Of a DNA stretch of 64,000 nt, positions 18,965 through 31,737 are shown piece after piece. The notes beneath the pieces were generated by a model. The model was given only the letters and a program-made list of their open reading frames with translations, did no database searches and was not told the DNA's origin. The position numbers and the translations under genes are program-made. The stretch is from Chryseobacterium gregarium DSM 19109 (GTDB lineage: Bacteria > Bacteroidota > Bacteroidia > Flavobacteriales > Weeksellaceae), in NCBI RefSeq assembly GCF_000430845.1, contig NZ_KE387264.1, forward strand, positions 287,268 through 351,267, given 5' to 3'. The stretch's first letter is position 1. Every line of letters begins with the position of its first letter.

Positions 18965-19735
18965 CTAACCCTTTTTTCCGATCAGTATGGGCTGATAGTA
19001 ACCCGACTGTTCAGGCATAAGCCAGCGTAGGTCTGTAAATCCTGCAGTTTCAAATATCTTAGCTAAATAATTTCTGCGATAGGCCCGGTATTTTGTTTTG
19101 CGTACAATAGTTTCAAATTGTTCTTCTTTACCTTTTAATGTAAAATGGTTGACGGTATAAACATCTTCTTTGATCCAGTCCCATACCTGAAACGAAACGG
19201 TTCTCCGGCCCCCTGTATTTTTAACCGTAGGCTGTGTGCTTTCCGGTTTTTCTTCCAAGACTTTGTCATAATCCCGGATACTGGCGATAAATAAGCCTCC
19301 GGATTCCATTTTCGTTAAAATGCTTTTCGCCGCCATCAGCATATCATGGTCATCCAGTAAATGAGGCAGTGAATTATCGCAAGCTATGACGATATCAAAT
19401 AAACCGGTGATATCCTTATCCAGTGTCCTGAAATCGGCAACATGGAAAGAAATACACAGCCCTCTCTGTTGAGCTTCCGCCTTTGCCCGCCCGATCGCTT
19501 TCGGGCTAAGGTCGGTGCCGGATACCTGATAGCCAAGAGCGGCGAGCCCGATGGCCTGTGTGCCGATACCGCAGGCACAGTCAAGGACATTAGCTGCATC
19601 CGGTTTGGCGTATTCCGTAATGATACGTTGGAAAATCAATGCCTGCATCCTTACAGCATCTTCCCAGCTATCGAAAATTAAATGATAATCTTCCGACAGT
19701 TCATTGTAGAATTGTATGTTGGGGTCTTTTTCCAT
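18965..19735 (-). CDS. Class I SAM-dependent methyltransferase
   Basis: 256 residues. The SAM-binding motif I is VLDCACGIGTQ (about 50-60), with the acidic motif II region at SGTDLSP (about 77-83) and motif IV near DIVIACDNSLPHL (about 115-127). This resembles small-molecule methyltransferases of the glycine/sarcosine N-methyltransferase-like group, but the substrate is not evident and no biosynthetic partner is adjacent. The promoter box ends 9 bases before the ATG at 19735, so the mRNA would be nearly leaderless. Convergent with the TolC gene. Confidence 0.88.
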   Translation of the reverse strand: MEKDPNIQFYNELSEDYHLIFDSWEDAVRMQALIFQRIITEYAKPDAANVLDCACGIGTQAIGLAALGYQVSGTDLSPKAIGRAKAEAQQRGLCISFHVADFRTLDKDITGLFDIVIACDNSLPHLLDDHDMLMAAKSILTKMESGGLFIASIRDYDKVLEEKPESTQPTVKNTGGRRTVSFQVWDWIKEDVYTVNHFTLKGKEEQFETIVRKTKYRAYRRNYLAKIFETAGFTDLRWLMPEQSGYYQPILIGKKG

Positions 19736-19743
19736 CGGCTACT

Positions 19744-19772
19744 CAAATTTACAGGCTTTAAATATACGACAA
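19744..19772 (-). promoter_or_regulatory. Promoter of the methyltransferase gene
   Basis: On the minus strand TTG (19770-19772), 18 bases, then TAAATTTG (19744-19751): a full match to the Bacteroidota consensus TTG-N17-23-TAnnTTTG. The expected transcript start is only 2-4 bases before the ATG. Confidence 0.6.
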
Positions 19773-19844
19773 TGGCTTTTTAATATTTTTCTTTCTCTGG
19801 ATTAATGATCACCAATCAAATTAATGATACTCAGATACTTTAAA

Positions 19845-19935
19845 TTAATATTGATCGGGCAGGGCGAACCAGAATGTGCTTTCTATGCCTTCAACATTTC
19901 TATGCCGATCTCTCAGGCATGACGACAGATAATAT
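19845..19935 (-). pseudogene. Decayed 3' end of a PAS sensor kinase gene
   Basis: On the minus strand this 90-base stretch reads EGIESTFWFALPDQY and a stop (TAA at 19845), the typical end of a HATPase domain, and upstream in a second frame IICRHA-stop-EIGIE. It aligns base for base, with a few substitutions and small gaps, to the 3' end of the intact kinase at 21393 (EGIGSTFWFSLPNQF; SDIIQRHGGKIGVE). It has an in-frame stop, a frameshift and no body, so it is a relic of a duplicated kinase. Confidence 0.7.
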
Positions 19936-20140
19936 ATTAAATCCGTATCTAGAAAATTGTGACTGTGGAACAATTGAGTAGGGAATGGATAATCATGAAT
20001 GCATTATAGTTAAAGTATTTCTGTGAGTAAAAGGTTCAGTTGGCCGTCTGTACGATATCTACCTGCGCCCTCGGATCTCTTGCTCAGAACACCGGGTTGA
20101 AACAGATATGCCTATTGAAACCGGGCCTATCCTTTACCTT
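19936..20140. other. Unassigned spacer, possibly further gene debris
   Basis: About 205 bases between the kinase relic and the promoter of the split kinase. A GC-richer patch near 20040-20130 looks like former coding sequence, but I could not match it to a family or to the neighbouring kinases. No hairpin or promoter was seen here. Confidence 0.3.
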
Positions 20141-20168
20141 TTTGTTATTTTAATTATGTGTACTTTAG
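20141..20168 (+). promoter_or_regulatory. Possible promoter of the split kinase
   Basis: TTTG (20141-20144), 16 bases, then TACTTTAG (20161-20168), one mismatch from TAnnTTTG. The ATG follows at 20202. Confidence 0.35.
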
Positions 20169-20201
20169 CAGTGTCAAAAATACGAAATATCCCGGCTTCA
20201 C

Positions 20202-20645
20202 ATGCAGAATAAAAGTCAAGAAATAACCTCGTTAATCGAACTCAATGAAGAGTTAGAGAACTATTTTAGCAATACGATTATCCCTCAGCTTTTTGTAGAC
20301 GCTAATCTGAAGCTCCGGAAATTCACCCCTCCTGCGATGAAGCAGTTTAACCTGAAAAAGGAGTTTATAGGCAAGCCCTTAGAAGAGATAGAAGAACACT
20401 TTCGTTATCCCTCAATCATTGATAATATTAAAGTGGTTATTTCTACAGGTAAAATTCTGGAAAAGGAGATACAGACAACAGATCTTGGCTGGTATCAGAT
20501 GAACATTCTGCCGTATGTCATTCGTAAAGAAAATAAAACCAATGGCGTCATCATCACTTTTGTTGATATCACTTCCCGTATTCGTGATCTGAAAGAGCAG
20601 GAAAAGCTCGTTTCTGAGCATGAGCTGTTGCTTGATACCACATGA
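20202..20645 (+). pseudogene. Sensor kinase, 5' (PAS) half of a frameshifted gene
   Basis: 147 residues: a PAS domain (about 15-125, with FVDITSRIRDLKEQEKL as the usual PAS-to-kinase linker) and then a stop directly before the expected HisKA H-box. The next frame carries on at once with PHDIKNPIHGL, the H-box itself. A frameshift of one extra base (or two missing) between 20633 and 20641 explains the split; with it removed the two halves make one 358-residue PAS-HisKA-HATPase kinase. No slippery heptamer is seen at the junction, so programmed frameshifting is unlikely. Either a recent mutation or a sequencing error. Confidence 0.75.
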
Positions 20646-21276
20646 TATTAAAAATCCTATCCATGGACTCGGACTGGCTATTGAAATGCTGAAAAGACTG
20701 CCGGAAAAAAGTATGGGAAAGTTTCCAGCATTGCTCAATAATGTAGAAAACAGTCTGGGGAGTATGAAGAAAGTAATCGGCGATCTTATTGATTCCCGCT
20801 GGAAGCAGCAGCGTGAGCAGACTGCTGAAGAATTGATTGACCTTGGGAATATTCTGGAAGATGTGAGGCTGACCCTTGCCCCGCAAATTCAGGAATCCGG
20901 AGCAGTGATTACTGTGGACCTGAATAATTGTTCAGAAGTTACGTTTATCAGACGAAAGCTGCGAAGTATTGTCTACAACCTGCTGAGTAACGCGATCCAA
21001 TATAGGAGTGTGGATCGTAAACCTGAGATTACCGTTACAAGCACCAAAGAAAAAGAATATATTGTACTCAGTGTTGCTGATAATGGGATCGGCATGAACA
21101 AGGAGGAGCAGAAAATTATTTTTGAAAAGTTCAAGCGGATAAGGACTACTAACGAAGGTTCCGGTGTTGGATTATATCTGGTGAATACCATGGTGACAGA
21201 GGCCGGCGGTAGAATAGAAGTGGAAAGTGAGCCGGAAAAAGGCTCAGTATTCAAAGTATTTATCAAGCACAATTGA
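20620..21276 (+). pseudogene. Sensor kinase, 3' (HisKA-HATPase) half of the same gene
   Basis: Read from the local ATG this is 218 residues. It opens at the H-box (HDIKNPIHGLGLAIEML) and continues through a HATPase domain: N box around NLLSNAIQY, G1 DNGIGM, G2 GSGVGLYLVNTM. There is no sensor domain of its own and the first codons (MSCCLI) are out-of-frame reading of the PAS linker, so it is the rest of the gene begun at 20202. If translated alone it would be a catalytic module without input. Convergent with the large kinase at 21393. Confidence 0.75.
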
Positions 21277-21314
21277 TGATGTAAAGTGCCACTTTATTGC
21301 TATATTAATTCCAG

Positions 21315-21335
21315 GCTGTCGGTAACGCCGACAGC
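21315..21335. terminator. Hairpin between convergent kinase genes
   Basis: GCTGTCGG (21315-21322), a 5-base loop and CCGACAGC (21328-21335): a perfect 8-base GC-rich stem in the 116-base gap between two convergent genes. No T-run follows on either strand, so termination is likely but not certain. Confidence 0.45.
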
Positions 21336-21392
21336 ATCAATATTCAATTTTTGATTTACATCTAAATTAATGAGAAGTCACAATCTAATGTA

Positions 21393-23882
21393 TTAAAACT
21401 GGTTAGGAAGCGAGAACCAGAATGTGCTTCCTATGCCCTCAACACTTTCTACGCCGATCTTTCCGCCATGGCGCTGGATAATATCCGAACAGATATACAA
21501 TCCTAATCCCAGCCCTGAGACCTGTATGCCTGTCTGGTCGACCCTGAAATAGCGGTCAAACAGGTGCGGCAGCTTATCAGCCGGAATGCCGGGCCCGTTA
21601 TCCCTGACAGAAAGCTTCACTGAATCACTGAGTTTTTCGATCGTCAGGAATATCTGTCTGCTGTCCGGGGCATATTTTACAGCATTGGTGATGAAATTCG
21701 TAACGACCTGCTCTATCCTGTTTTCATCGGCCACGATTTCGAGATTTCTTTCCCCTTCCACGATCAACTCATGGGTGCCCAGCTGCGCTACATGGGTACA
21801 GCATTCCTCTACCATATGCGCTAAACTGAATTTCTTTTTGTTCAGTATGACTTTCCCCTGGTTTATTTTTGTCACGTTCAGCAATTCTTCCACCAGCTCG
21901 GAAATCTTTTCCATGCTCCTGTTGCATTGCTCAATTAACCTTGGCATAATGGGGGTCGGGCTGGCCTTCATGCGGTCCAGGAGCTGTAAAGAAGCCTTCA
22001 GGCTGGTAAGCGGCGTTTTAAGCTCATGGCTGGCGATTGAAATGAAATCATCCTTCTGTTGCTGAAGCTGTTTGGAACCGGTAATATCAATCACGGTACC
22101 GAGCAGTTTTTTCAGGTTACCATCTCTATCATAATGAACATCTCCCTGCAGGCGTACCCATTTTACAGAGCCTCCTTCAAGCAAAATGCGGGTTTCATAA
22201 AACAGCTTGCCTGTCTTTCGGGCAATGCTATGGGCCTGATCACTCAGATGGGCGTCCAAAGGATGTAAAGCAGCCAGTACCTGTGTTCTGGAAACAGGGC
22301 TGGTTACCCCGAATATTTCATCGAAGCGCTTTGAACCTTTTACTGAATAGTCTTCATAGCTGAGTTCATAGGTTCCGATCTCTGCCGCTTCAATGGCAAG
22401 GCGGCTACGCTCCTCAACATCTTCAATCTGCTTTCTGGCCAGCACTTTATCCGTTACATCGTTGCCTGCCACCATAATCGATGTTACGGTGCCTTTTGAG
22501 TCTGTTACCGGCTCATACACGAAATCTACAAATACCGTTTCAGCCATGCCATTCCGGTTCAATATCAGTTCATGCTCTCTTCCATGGAAAGCCACGCCGG
22601 TGGTAATGACTTGCTGCATTAACGGTGCATACACCGGCGCCGCTTCAGCCACAGCCACCCAGATCGATTGGTTTTCTAACTGTTCACGGGTTTTGCCCAC
22701 CAACTCCAGATACCCTTTATTGACTTCCGTTACGATCAGATCCTCCGCCCTGATCACACAGATGGCAAACGGCGCCTGATTGATCAGGTTGCGGAACCGC
22801 GCTTCACTGATCAGCAGTTCGTCATTGGACTCTGCCAGCTCTTCGTTGGTGGCGGCGAGTTCCTCATTCAGGGCTGCAAACTCTTCATTGGAGGCTGCCA
22901 GTTCTTCATTCATATCCTGCAGCAGCTGCTCATCCAGTTTCCGCTGGGTAATATCAATGCAGGAACTGATATATCCTGCAAAGGTCCCGTCGGAAAGAAA
23001 TCTTGGCGTTCCTTTTTTCAGCAGCCAATGGTATGATCCGTCAGATCCGAGTATCCGGATCTCATCGCTGTAGGAAACTCTTCGGGTAAATGCCTGCTGA
23101 TGAATAGCAATGAATTTTTGCCTGTCGAGGGGATGGATCAGATCATACCATCCTTTGCTGATCAGTTTATCTGCGGTTCTCCCGGTAAGCTCTGCCCAGG
23201 CCTTGTTAAAATAGATCAGCTGCCCTGTCTCGTCTCTTACGGCTATCAGCACGTCTGTGTTGTCAGCCATAGACCTGAAGCGCTCTTCACTTTCGATAAA
23301 CGCCTTCACGCGATCGTCCACCATGGATTCCAGTTCAATGTTCATGCGTGAAAGTTGTTCCCTGCTTGTCAGGAGTTCCTCATTAGTCGCATTGAGCTCT
23401 TCATTGGTCGCCGCCAGTTCCTCGTTCAGGGACTGCTCACGAAGGAGCAATTCCCTGTTACGGGCTGCCTCTTCCAGTTCGCGCTTGTTCAGGTATCGCT
23501 CCGTTACATCAGTAGCCGTATGTAAAACGGCTATTACACGGCCGCTTCCGTCTTTCACGGCACGGTATTCAAAATCAAAGTAATACGTGCTTAGTATTCC
23601 ATCTACCAATATTTCTGCAGGGGTATCATTTCCCGAGATCGTTATGCCTTCACGCCATACCCGTGCAAACATCTCCAGAAACGGCTGACCGGAAAGTTCG
23701 GGCATGGCCTCAACCAGGCCTTTGCCAATAACTCCGGTATCCCGGCCCCAGATCGTTAACATCGCATGATTTGCAAATTCAATCCTCGCGTCTTCACCAA
23801 CATGCACAGCTGTGGCCGTATGGATGGAAGAAAGAACGTTGATGAGCTGCTCAGAACTTAGGGGCGCCACTGGATCGGTCAT
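21393..23882 (-). CDS. Multi-PAS sensor histidine kinase
   Basis: 829 residues, no membrane segment, so probably cytoplasmic. Order: PAS (about 10-130), coiled coil rich in NEEL repeats (about 135-185), PAS (about 195-315), a second NEEL coiled coil (about 318-355), PAS (about 360-475), PAS (about 490-600), HisKA (H-box SHELKTPLTSL, about 612) and HATPase ending in GSTFWFSLP (about 715-828). The many ATNEELNATNEEL-type repeats form parallel coiled coils that carry signals between PAS domains; such linkers are frequent in Bacteroidota kinases. No response regulator is adjacent, so its partner is elsewhere. A decayed copy of its 3' end lies at 19845. Confidence 0.9.
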   Translation of the reverse strand: MTDPVAPLSSEQLINVLSSIHTATAVHVGEDARIEFANHAMLTIWGRDTGVIGKGLVEAMPELSGQPFLEMFARVWREGITISGNDTPAEILVDGILSTYYFDFEYRAVKDGSGRVIAVLHTATDVTERYLNKRELEEAARNRELLLREQSLNEELAATNEELNATNEELLTSREQLSRMNIELESMVDDRVKAFIESEERFRSMADNTDVLIAVRDETGQLIYFNKAWAELTGRTADKLISKGWYDLIHPLDRQKFIAIHQQAFTRRVSYSDEIRILGSDGSYHWLLKKGTPRFLSDGTFAGYISSCIDITQRKLDEQLLQDMNEELAASNEEFAALNEELAATNEELAESNDELLISEARFRNLINQAPFAICVIRAEDLIVTEVNKGYLELVGKTREQLENQSIWVAVAEAAPVYAPLMQQVITTGVAFHGREHELILNRNGMAETVFVDFVYEPVTDSKGTVTSIMVAGNDVTDKVLARKQIEDVEERSRLAIEAAEIGTYELSYEDYSVKGSKRFDEIFGVTSPVSRTQVLAALHPLDAHLSDQAHSIARKTGKLFYETRILLEGGSVKWVRLQGDVHYDRDGNLKKLLGTVIDITGSKQLQQQKDDFISIASHELKTPLTSLKASLQLLDRMKASPTPIMPRLIEQCNRSMEKISELVEELLNVTKINQGKVILNKKKFSLAHMVEECCTHVAQLGTHELIVEGERNLEIVADENRIEQVVTNFITNAVKYAPDSRQIFLTIEKLSDSVKLSVRDNGPGIPADKLPHLFDRYFRVDQTGIQVSGLGLGLYICSDIIQRHGGKIGVESVEGIGSTFWFSLPNQF

Positions 23883-23906
23883 AGTATCGGTTTAGATTTT
23901 AGAGCA

Positions 23907-23914
23907 CAAAAATA
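23907..23914 (-). promoter_or_regulatory. Promoter -7 box of the multi-PAS kinase
   Basis: TATTTTTG on the minus strand matches TAnnTTTG; the start would be near 23900, 18 bases before the ATG. No TTG at standard distance, so the -33 half is poor. Confidence 0.4.
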
Positions 23915-24148
23915 CAAAAATCGCCTGAATATGATATACCACAATGGATCGTCAGAGTCAAATTAAATGACAGATTAATAAGATATGGGCTTTTCTGGAT
24001 CAGGACAGTATTTCATGATTATATCTGCTTTTTTATTACTGATCTCTTGTCTTTGATCCAACATCGTAAAATGATGAAATCATTGATTAAGCTGAATAGA
24101 GCTCAGTAATGAAAATGATTGGATTAGCGTTAATTTCTGTTGATAAAA

Positions 24149-24243
24149 TTACATATTCATTACATGAAGTAACAATCATTTTAGGGTAAGGGAAATGTGT
24201 TTGCCAGAAATCTTTAATTTCATTACATTCAACCGCATTACAT
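24149..24243. repeat. Four TTACAT repeats upstream of the DUF3667 gene
   Basis: The 448-base gap 23883-24330 is AT-rich. Besides the kinase promoter, its only visible pattern is TTACAT at 24149, 24160, 24223 and 24238, three of them within CATTACAT. They could be sites for a regulator of the gene at 24331 or chance in AT-rich DNA. A short open frame on the minus strand here has no recognisable features. Confidence 0.25.
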
Positions 24244-24330
24244 TTCTGAGAAAATAGTATTTTTACTTTTATTAAAATAGATACGGCAGGACTACAGAAT
24301 AACCAACCTGCTAAAATCAAAACTCAGCGT

Positions 24331-25053
24331 ATGACAAAATGTAAAAATTGCGGAAATGTATTCGAAGGGAAATACTGTAACCAATGCGGGCAGTCTGCAA
24401 AAACGTATCGTATTGGTCTTGAATTCCTGTGGGAAGATATTCAGCACGGCATTTTACATTATGACAAAGGTATCGGGTATTCTTTAAAAAAACTTTTTGA
24501 GAAACCCGGTTATATTATCGAAGATTATATTGAAGGGAAAAGGATAGGCCATTTCAGGCCCATTTCAATGGTCATTATCCTTGCCACGATCTATGCTCTT
24601 ATTTATCATCTGCTTGACCTGAATAACCGTTCCGGCCTTGATGAGTCTTCCGGATTGATACTGGAAAAGGTTTTTGAGCACTATTACTGGTTTGTTGTGG
24701 CCACCATTCCTTTATATGCCCTGACGACCTGGCTTGTATTTAAAAAATCCGGCTATAATTTTTATGAATTCATTATTTTTGAAGCCTTTAAAACTTCGCA
24801 AAGGTTATCTGTTCACATCCTTTTTTTACCGGTTTTATATTTTGTCAAAGACCGGTCAGGTTTCAGGGTGATTTCAGACTTTCTTTTTTTGATTGATTTT
24901 ATTTTGATCTTCTGGACGAATAAACAGTTCTTCAGCAAAATGGGAATGAAGGAAGTTCTTGCAAGGAGCATTTTAAGCTATGTTGTTTACTTATTCGCCG
25001 CATTTTTATTCACAATGATCATTATCGTATCATTAGGATTGATAAAAATCTGA
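24331..25053 (+). CDS. DUF3667 family membrane protein with zinc ribbon
   Basis: 240 residues. The N-terminus has a zinc-ribbon pattern CKNCGNVFEGKYCNQCGQ (CxxC...CxxC, residues 4-21). This is followed by an amphipathic part (30-75, with the family stretch FEKPGYIIEDYIEGKR) and four or five membrane helices (about 80-100, 120-140, 165-180, 190-205, 215-238). This is the DUF3667 layout known from Bacteroidota. Its function is unknown. Monocistronic, with no obvious partner gene. Confidence 0.85.
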   Translation: MTKCKNCGNVFEGKYCNQCGQSAKTYRIGLEFLWEDIQHGILHYDKGIGYSLKKLFEKPGYIIEDYIEGKRIGHFRPISMVIILATIYALIYHLLDLNNRSGLDESSGLILEKVFEHYYWFVVATIPLYALTTWLVFKKSGYNFYEFIIFEAFKTSQRLSVHILFLPVLYFVKDRSGFRVISDFLFLIDFILIFWTNKQFFSKMGMKEVLARSILSYVVYLFAAFLFTMIIIVSLGLIKI

Positions 25054-25309
25054 ATGGTAATTGTACACCTACATGTCTTTCTTTCCGGATATGAACTGCC
25101 ATTTGATCTCAAAACATATCTATCAAGGGAATAAGATATTTATTGTCTGCAGAAACACTTGTTGCTGGTTATTAAAATCAACAGTTGCAGATTACGCCAA
25201 TACGCTGCTTCTCCGGCTGGTTATGGATTCTATGACTTTCCGTACCCGATACCGGCAAAAAGTATTAGGGGCAAATTTTCCCCCCTTCAATATTCTTTAA
25301 TGAGACGTA

Positions 25310-25816
25310 TTACTGAAGTTTTCTCACCGAAACATTCGGCTGTTCACCTGCAGGAACCATGAAAACGGCAGTGTCGCTTACCGTATCTCCAGTGTCCAGA
25401 TAATACCCTGCAACAATCGGAATGACCGCACTTTCATATTTGCCTTCTTTTGTATAGGCCCAATAGGTGACATTTACATTCTGAGGCTTCATTTTCAGAT
25501 CCAGTTTTTTGGAAGTTAGTTTTGCGCCTGTGGCATTGATGCAGTTTAATTCCACCAGTGCCGTATTCAGGACAATCTGAGGCGCGCTGCTTAGTCTCAT
25601 ATTGAAGGTTTTCGGCGAATTGTTGACCAGGTTAGCCGAGACTTTGTAGCGGTCAAAGTTTTTCCCGCCGGCAGTTACCGATTCTTTATTCAAAATACTG
25701 AAGGTCACGGCCAGTCCATTCAGGTCAACCGTTTCGCCGTCGGAAATTTTTTGGGCTTTCACAAAAGAAAAGGAAAGCAGCAAAATCAATATGGCGATGG
25801 AAGTTAGATTTCTCAT
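25310..25816 (-). CDS. Small secreted protein of unknown function
   Basis: 168 residues; signal peptide of about 21 residues ending VKAQ, then an all-beta-looking chain without cysteines (segments such as VSANLVNNSPKTFNMRLSS and KPQNVNVTYWAYTKEGKY). I do not recognise a family; the shape suggests a periplasmic or surface immunoglobulin-like domain. A perfect 18-base palindrome 43 bases upstream of the start may be an operator. Stands alone between a DUF3667 gene and the hybrid kinase operon. Confidence 0.7.
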   Translation of the reverse strand: MRNLTSIAILILLLSFSFVKAQKISDGETVDLNGLAVTFSILNKESVTAGGKNFDRYKVSANLVNNSPKTFNMRLSSAPQIVLNTALVELNCINATGAKLTSKKLDLKMKPQNVNVTYWAYTKEGKYESAVIPIVAGYYLDTGDTVSDTAVFMVPAGEQPNVSVRKLQ

Positions 25817-25858
25817 TCTTATTTATTTTTTATCAGAAATTATAAATTTTGAATCATT

Positions 25859-25876
25859 CTGATCTTTGAAGATCAG
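25859..25876. promoter_or_regulatory. Perfect palindrome upstream of the secreted protein gene
   Basis: CTGATCTTTGAAGATCAG is fully self-complementary apart from the central TG, and lies 43 bases before the ATG at 25816. Size and place suit a repressor or activator dimer site, but nothing identifies the regulator. Confidence 0.35.
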
Positions 25877-26393
25877 GCCTGATATTGAGGGCCCAGTCCG
25901 GTATTGCTGTTTTTTGTTGCAGGAATAACAGGCTGGCAGTAAAATGATTGAAATTTTTTTAATGTTATCATGAGCTAAATTATACAAAATTGTTGTATCA
26001 TTTACTAATCCTGAATAAATTTTCAGGTTTGATATCACTAAAAGACATTGCAGATATCCTGACGGCTAAAAATCAGGTTTAAATGCACATAAAAATCCGC
26101 AGGATTTCCATAATTTGCGGGAAATTTTTTTGAACCAAATAATAACAGGCTCTTATGAACATCCGGATGTTTAATATGTGAACAACGGTAATGATCTGTT
26201 GCAGTCATTTTTAAGTTTGTTTAAAGCTATATCGAACCATATGATTCCTATAAAAAGGCTTGCAATATCCGGACAGAACCACTGATTATGCATTAATCAT
26301 ATTTACGGGATATAAATCCAAACTTAACATAAAATAGCTGTAGTAATAATTTTCTTAGTATATTTAACCTTATAATGAAAGCTGATTAACAAT
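25877..26393. other. Long AT-rich gap upstream of the hybrid kinase operon
   Basis: About 515 bases without a credible gene. A TATATTTA box near 26360 is one base from the TAnnTTTG consensus and may start the operon at 26394. A weak CCGCA/TGCGG hairpin lies near 26095-26125. Otherwise nothing recognised. Confidence 0.3.
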
Positions 26394-30296
<3,903 letters not shown>

Positions 30297-30306
30297 AAAG
30301 AAAACT

Positions 30307-30663
30307 ATGTTGATTCTGATCGCCGAAGACGATGAACTGATTCTAAAAACCATAGAACACAAATTATTAAAAGAGGGCCATGAGGTTATCCTGACCCGTA
30401 ACGGTAAGGAAGCCATCGAAACCCTAAAGGAAAAAGATGTTGATCTTGCCATTACCGATATCATGATGCCCTTTGCCTCAGGAATAGAAATACTTTCCGC
30501 CATACAGGGGATGGGAAAACAGATCCCGGTCATTATGCTGTCAAGTATGGGACAGGAAGAAGTAGTGCTGAACGCTTTCAGCCTGGGGGCTTCTGATTTT
30601 ATCGTGAAACCGTTCAGTCCCAATGAACTAATGTTAAGGATTAAAAGATTTATCCCCAAATAG
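30307..30663 (+). CDS. Stand-alone receiver-domain response regulator
   Basis: 118 residues, a single CheY-like receiver. The acidic pocket is EDD (7-9), the phospho-acceptor is Asp51 (ITDIMMP), the switch Ser is in MLSSM (about 80) and the conserved Lys is 101 (VKPFS). No output domain, so it acts by protein contact. Ten bases after the hybrid kinase and six before the HEAT-repeat gene; the operon suggests that it carries the signal from the HPt domain to the HEAT or glycosyltransferase protein. That path is inference. Confidence 0.93.
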   Translation: MLILIAEDDELILKTIEHKLLKEGHEVILTRNGKEAIETLKEKDVDLAITDIMMPFASGIEILSAIQGMGKQIPVIMLSSMGQEEVVLNAFSLGASDFIVKPFSPNELMLRIKRFIPK

Positions 30664-30669
30664 ATAAAA

Positions 30670-31737
30670 ATGCTGTTAACGACTTCTGTACATTTTCTTT
30701 TTCTTGTCTTTATCGTAATGTTATCATTGGTACTTTCGCTGATTATCGGGGTGCTTATTTACGGTTTTTTCGAGTATAAAAAATCTGTGCGCATGGCTGG
30801 CTGGCTGAAGGTGATCAACCGGAAAATTTCCGAAGCTATCGTGTATGAGGACGAAGAAGTGCCTGCTGATCCCGGGTTTGCAGCATTTTCGGTCAATTCT
30901 TCATTCAGAAATTTATTTCTGCACAGTCTGGTGGATTCCGAAAAGAAATTTTCGGGAGCTGCAAAAGACAAAATTAAAAACCTTTTTACACAGTATAACC
31001 TGCAGCGTGAAGCCTTCAAGAAGCTGGATCATAAAAAACCCTACCTGATTGCCGGAGGAATACAGGAGCTTACGGTAATGGATGCCCGGGAAGCCCTTCC
31101 CAAAATTGCTTCTTTCGTATCACATCCTTCTGTAAAGGTGTACCAGGAAGCACAATATGCTATGGTCAGCTTTAAAGGCTTCGAAGGGCTTGGATTCCTG
31201 AATACGGCTTCAGTTAAAATTTCAGAATGGCAGCAGATGAGGCTGCTCCTCTCCATCACCAGCATACCGGAACATGCCGGCTCAGCCATCGGGAACTGGC
31301 TGGAAAGCACGAATGACTCCGTTATTATTTTTACCCTTAAGCTGTTAAGGAAATTCCAGATGCTTTCCCTTTACCCTGATGTGGTCGGTCTGCTGGAGCA
31401 TCCGTCTGATGAGGTTAGGGTACAGGCTGTACAGACGCTTTTGTCCCTTGAAAACCCTTCAACCATCCAATTCCTTACTGAAGTCTATCCAAATCAGCCT
31501 CTTGAGGTGCAGCTTGAAATTCTTCGCGTGATGAAGATTTCAAAAGACCAGTACTGTACGGATCTGCTTAAGGAAGAATTGTCAGAAAATACCGATCCGG
31601 GAATCAAGGTCCAGGCGGCAGAAGCTCTTTTTTCACTGGGGCACCATCCATATCTTTCACAACTGGCTCAGGATGAATCTTCATCTGACGAATTAATTCA
31701 AATTGTTAAATACGCACTCCAGGAAAAAGTATGTTAG
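30670..31737 (+). CDS. HEAT-repeat protein with an N-terminal membrane anchor
   Basis: 355 residues. One strong membrane helix (about 8-34), a basic stretch, then a linker and alpha-helical repeats of the HEAT type (about 125-350; for example VRVQAVQTLLSLENPSTIQFLTE, split by turns of about 30 residues). HEAT arrays bind other proteins, so the most likely role is a membrane-tethered scaffold. Its last 7 bases overlap the start of the glycosyltransferase gene, which indicates translational coupling. It may bind the receiver protein on one side and the glycosyltransferase on the other. Confidence 0.82.
   Translation: MLLTTSVHFLFLVFIVMLSLVLSLIIGVLIYGFFEYKKSVRMAGWLKVINRKISEAIVYEDEEVPADPGFAAFSVNSSFRNLFLHSLVDSEKKFSGAAKDKIKNLFTQYNLQREAFKKLDHKKPYLIAGGIQELTVMDAREALPKIASFVSHPSVKVYQEAQYAMVSFKGFEGLGFLNTASVKISEWQQMRLLLSITSIPEHAGSAIGNWLESTNDSVIIFTLKLLRKFQMLSLYPDVVGLLEHPSDEVRVQAVQTLLSLENPSTIQFLTEVYPNQPLEVQLEILRVMKISKDQYCTDLLKEELSENTDPGIKVQAAEALFSLGHHPYLSQLAQDESSSDELIQIVKYALQEKVC

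Noticed and set aside
20620..20650. Programmed frameshift in the split kinase
   Set aside because: No slippery heptamer or following pseudoknot-like hairpin is visible at the junction.
24087..24320. 77-residue minus-strand frame upstream of the DUF3667 gene
   Set aside because: No family features, AT-rich intergenic sequence, no promoter or supporting context.
25061..25362. Two overlapping 67-79-residue plus-strand frames after the DUF3667 gene
   Set aside because: They lack domain or signal features and run into the 3' end of the opposite secreted-protein gene.
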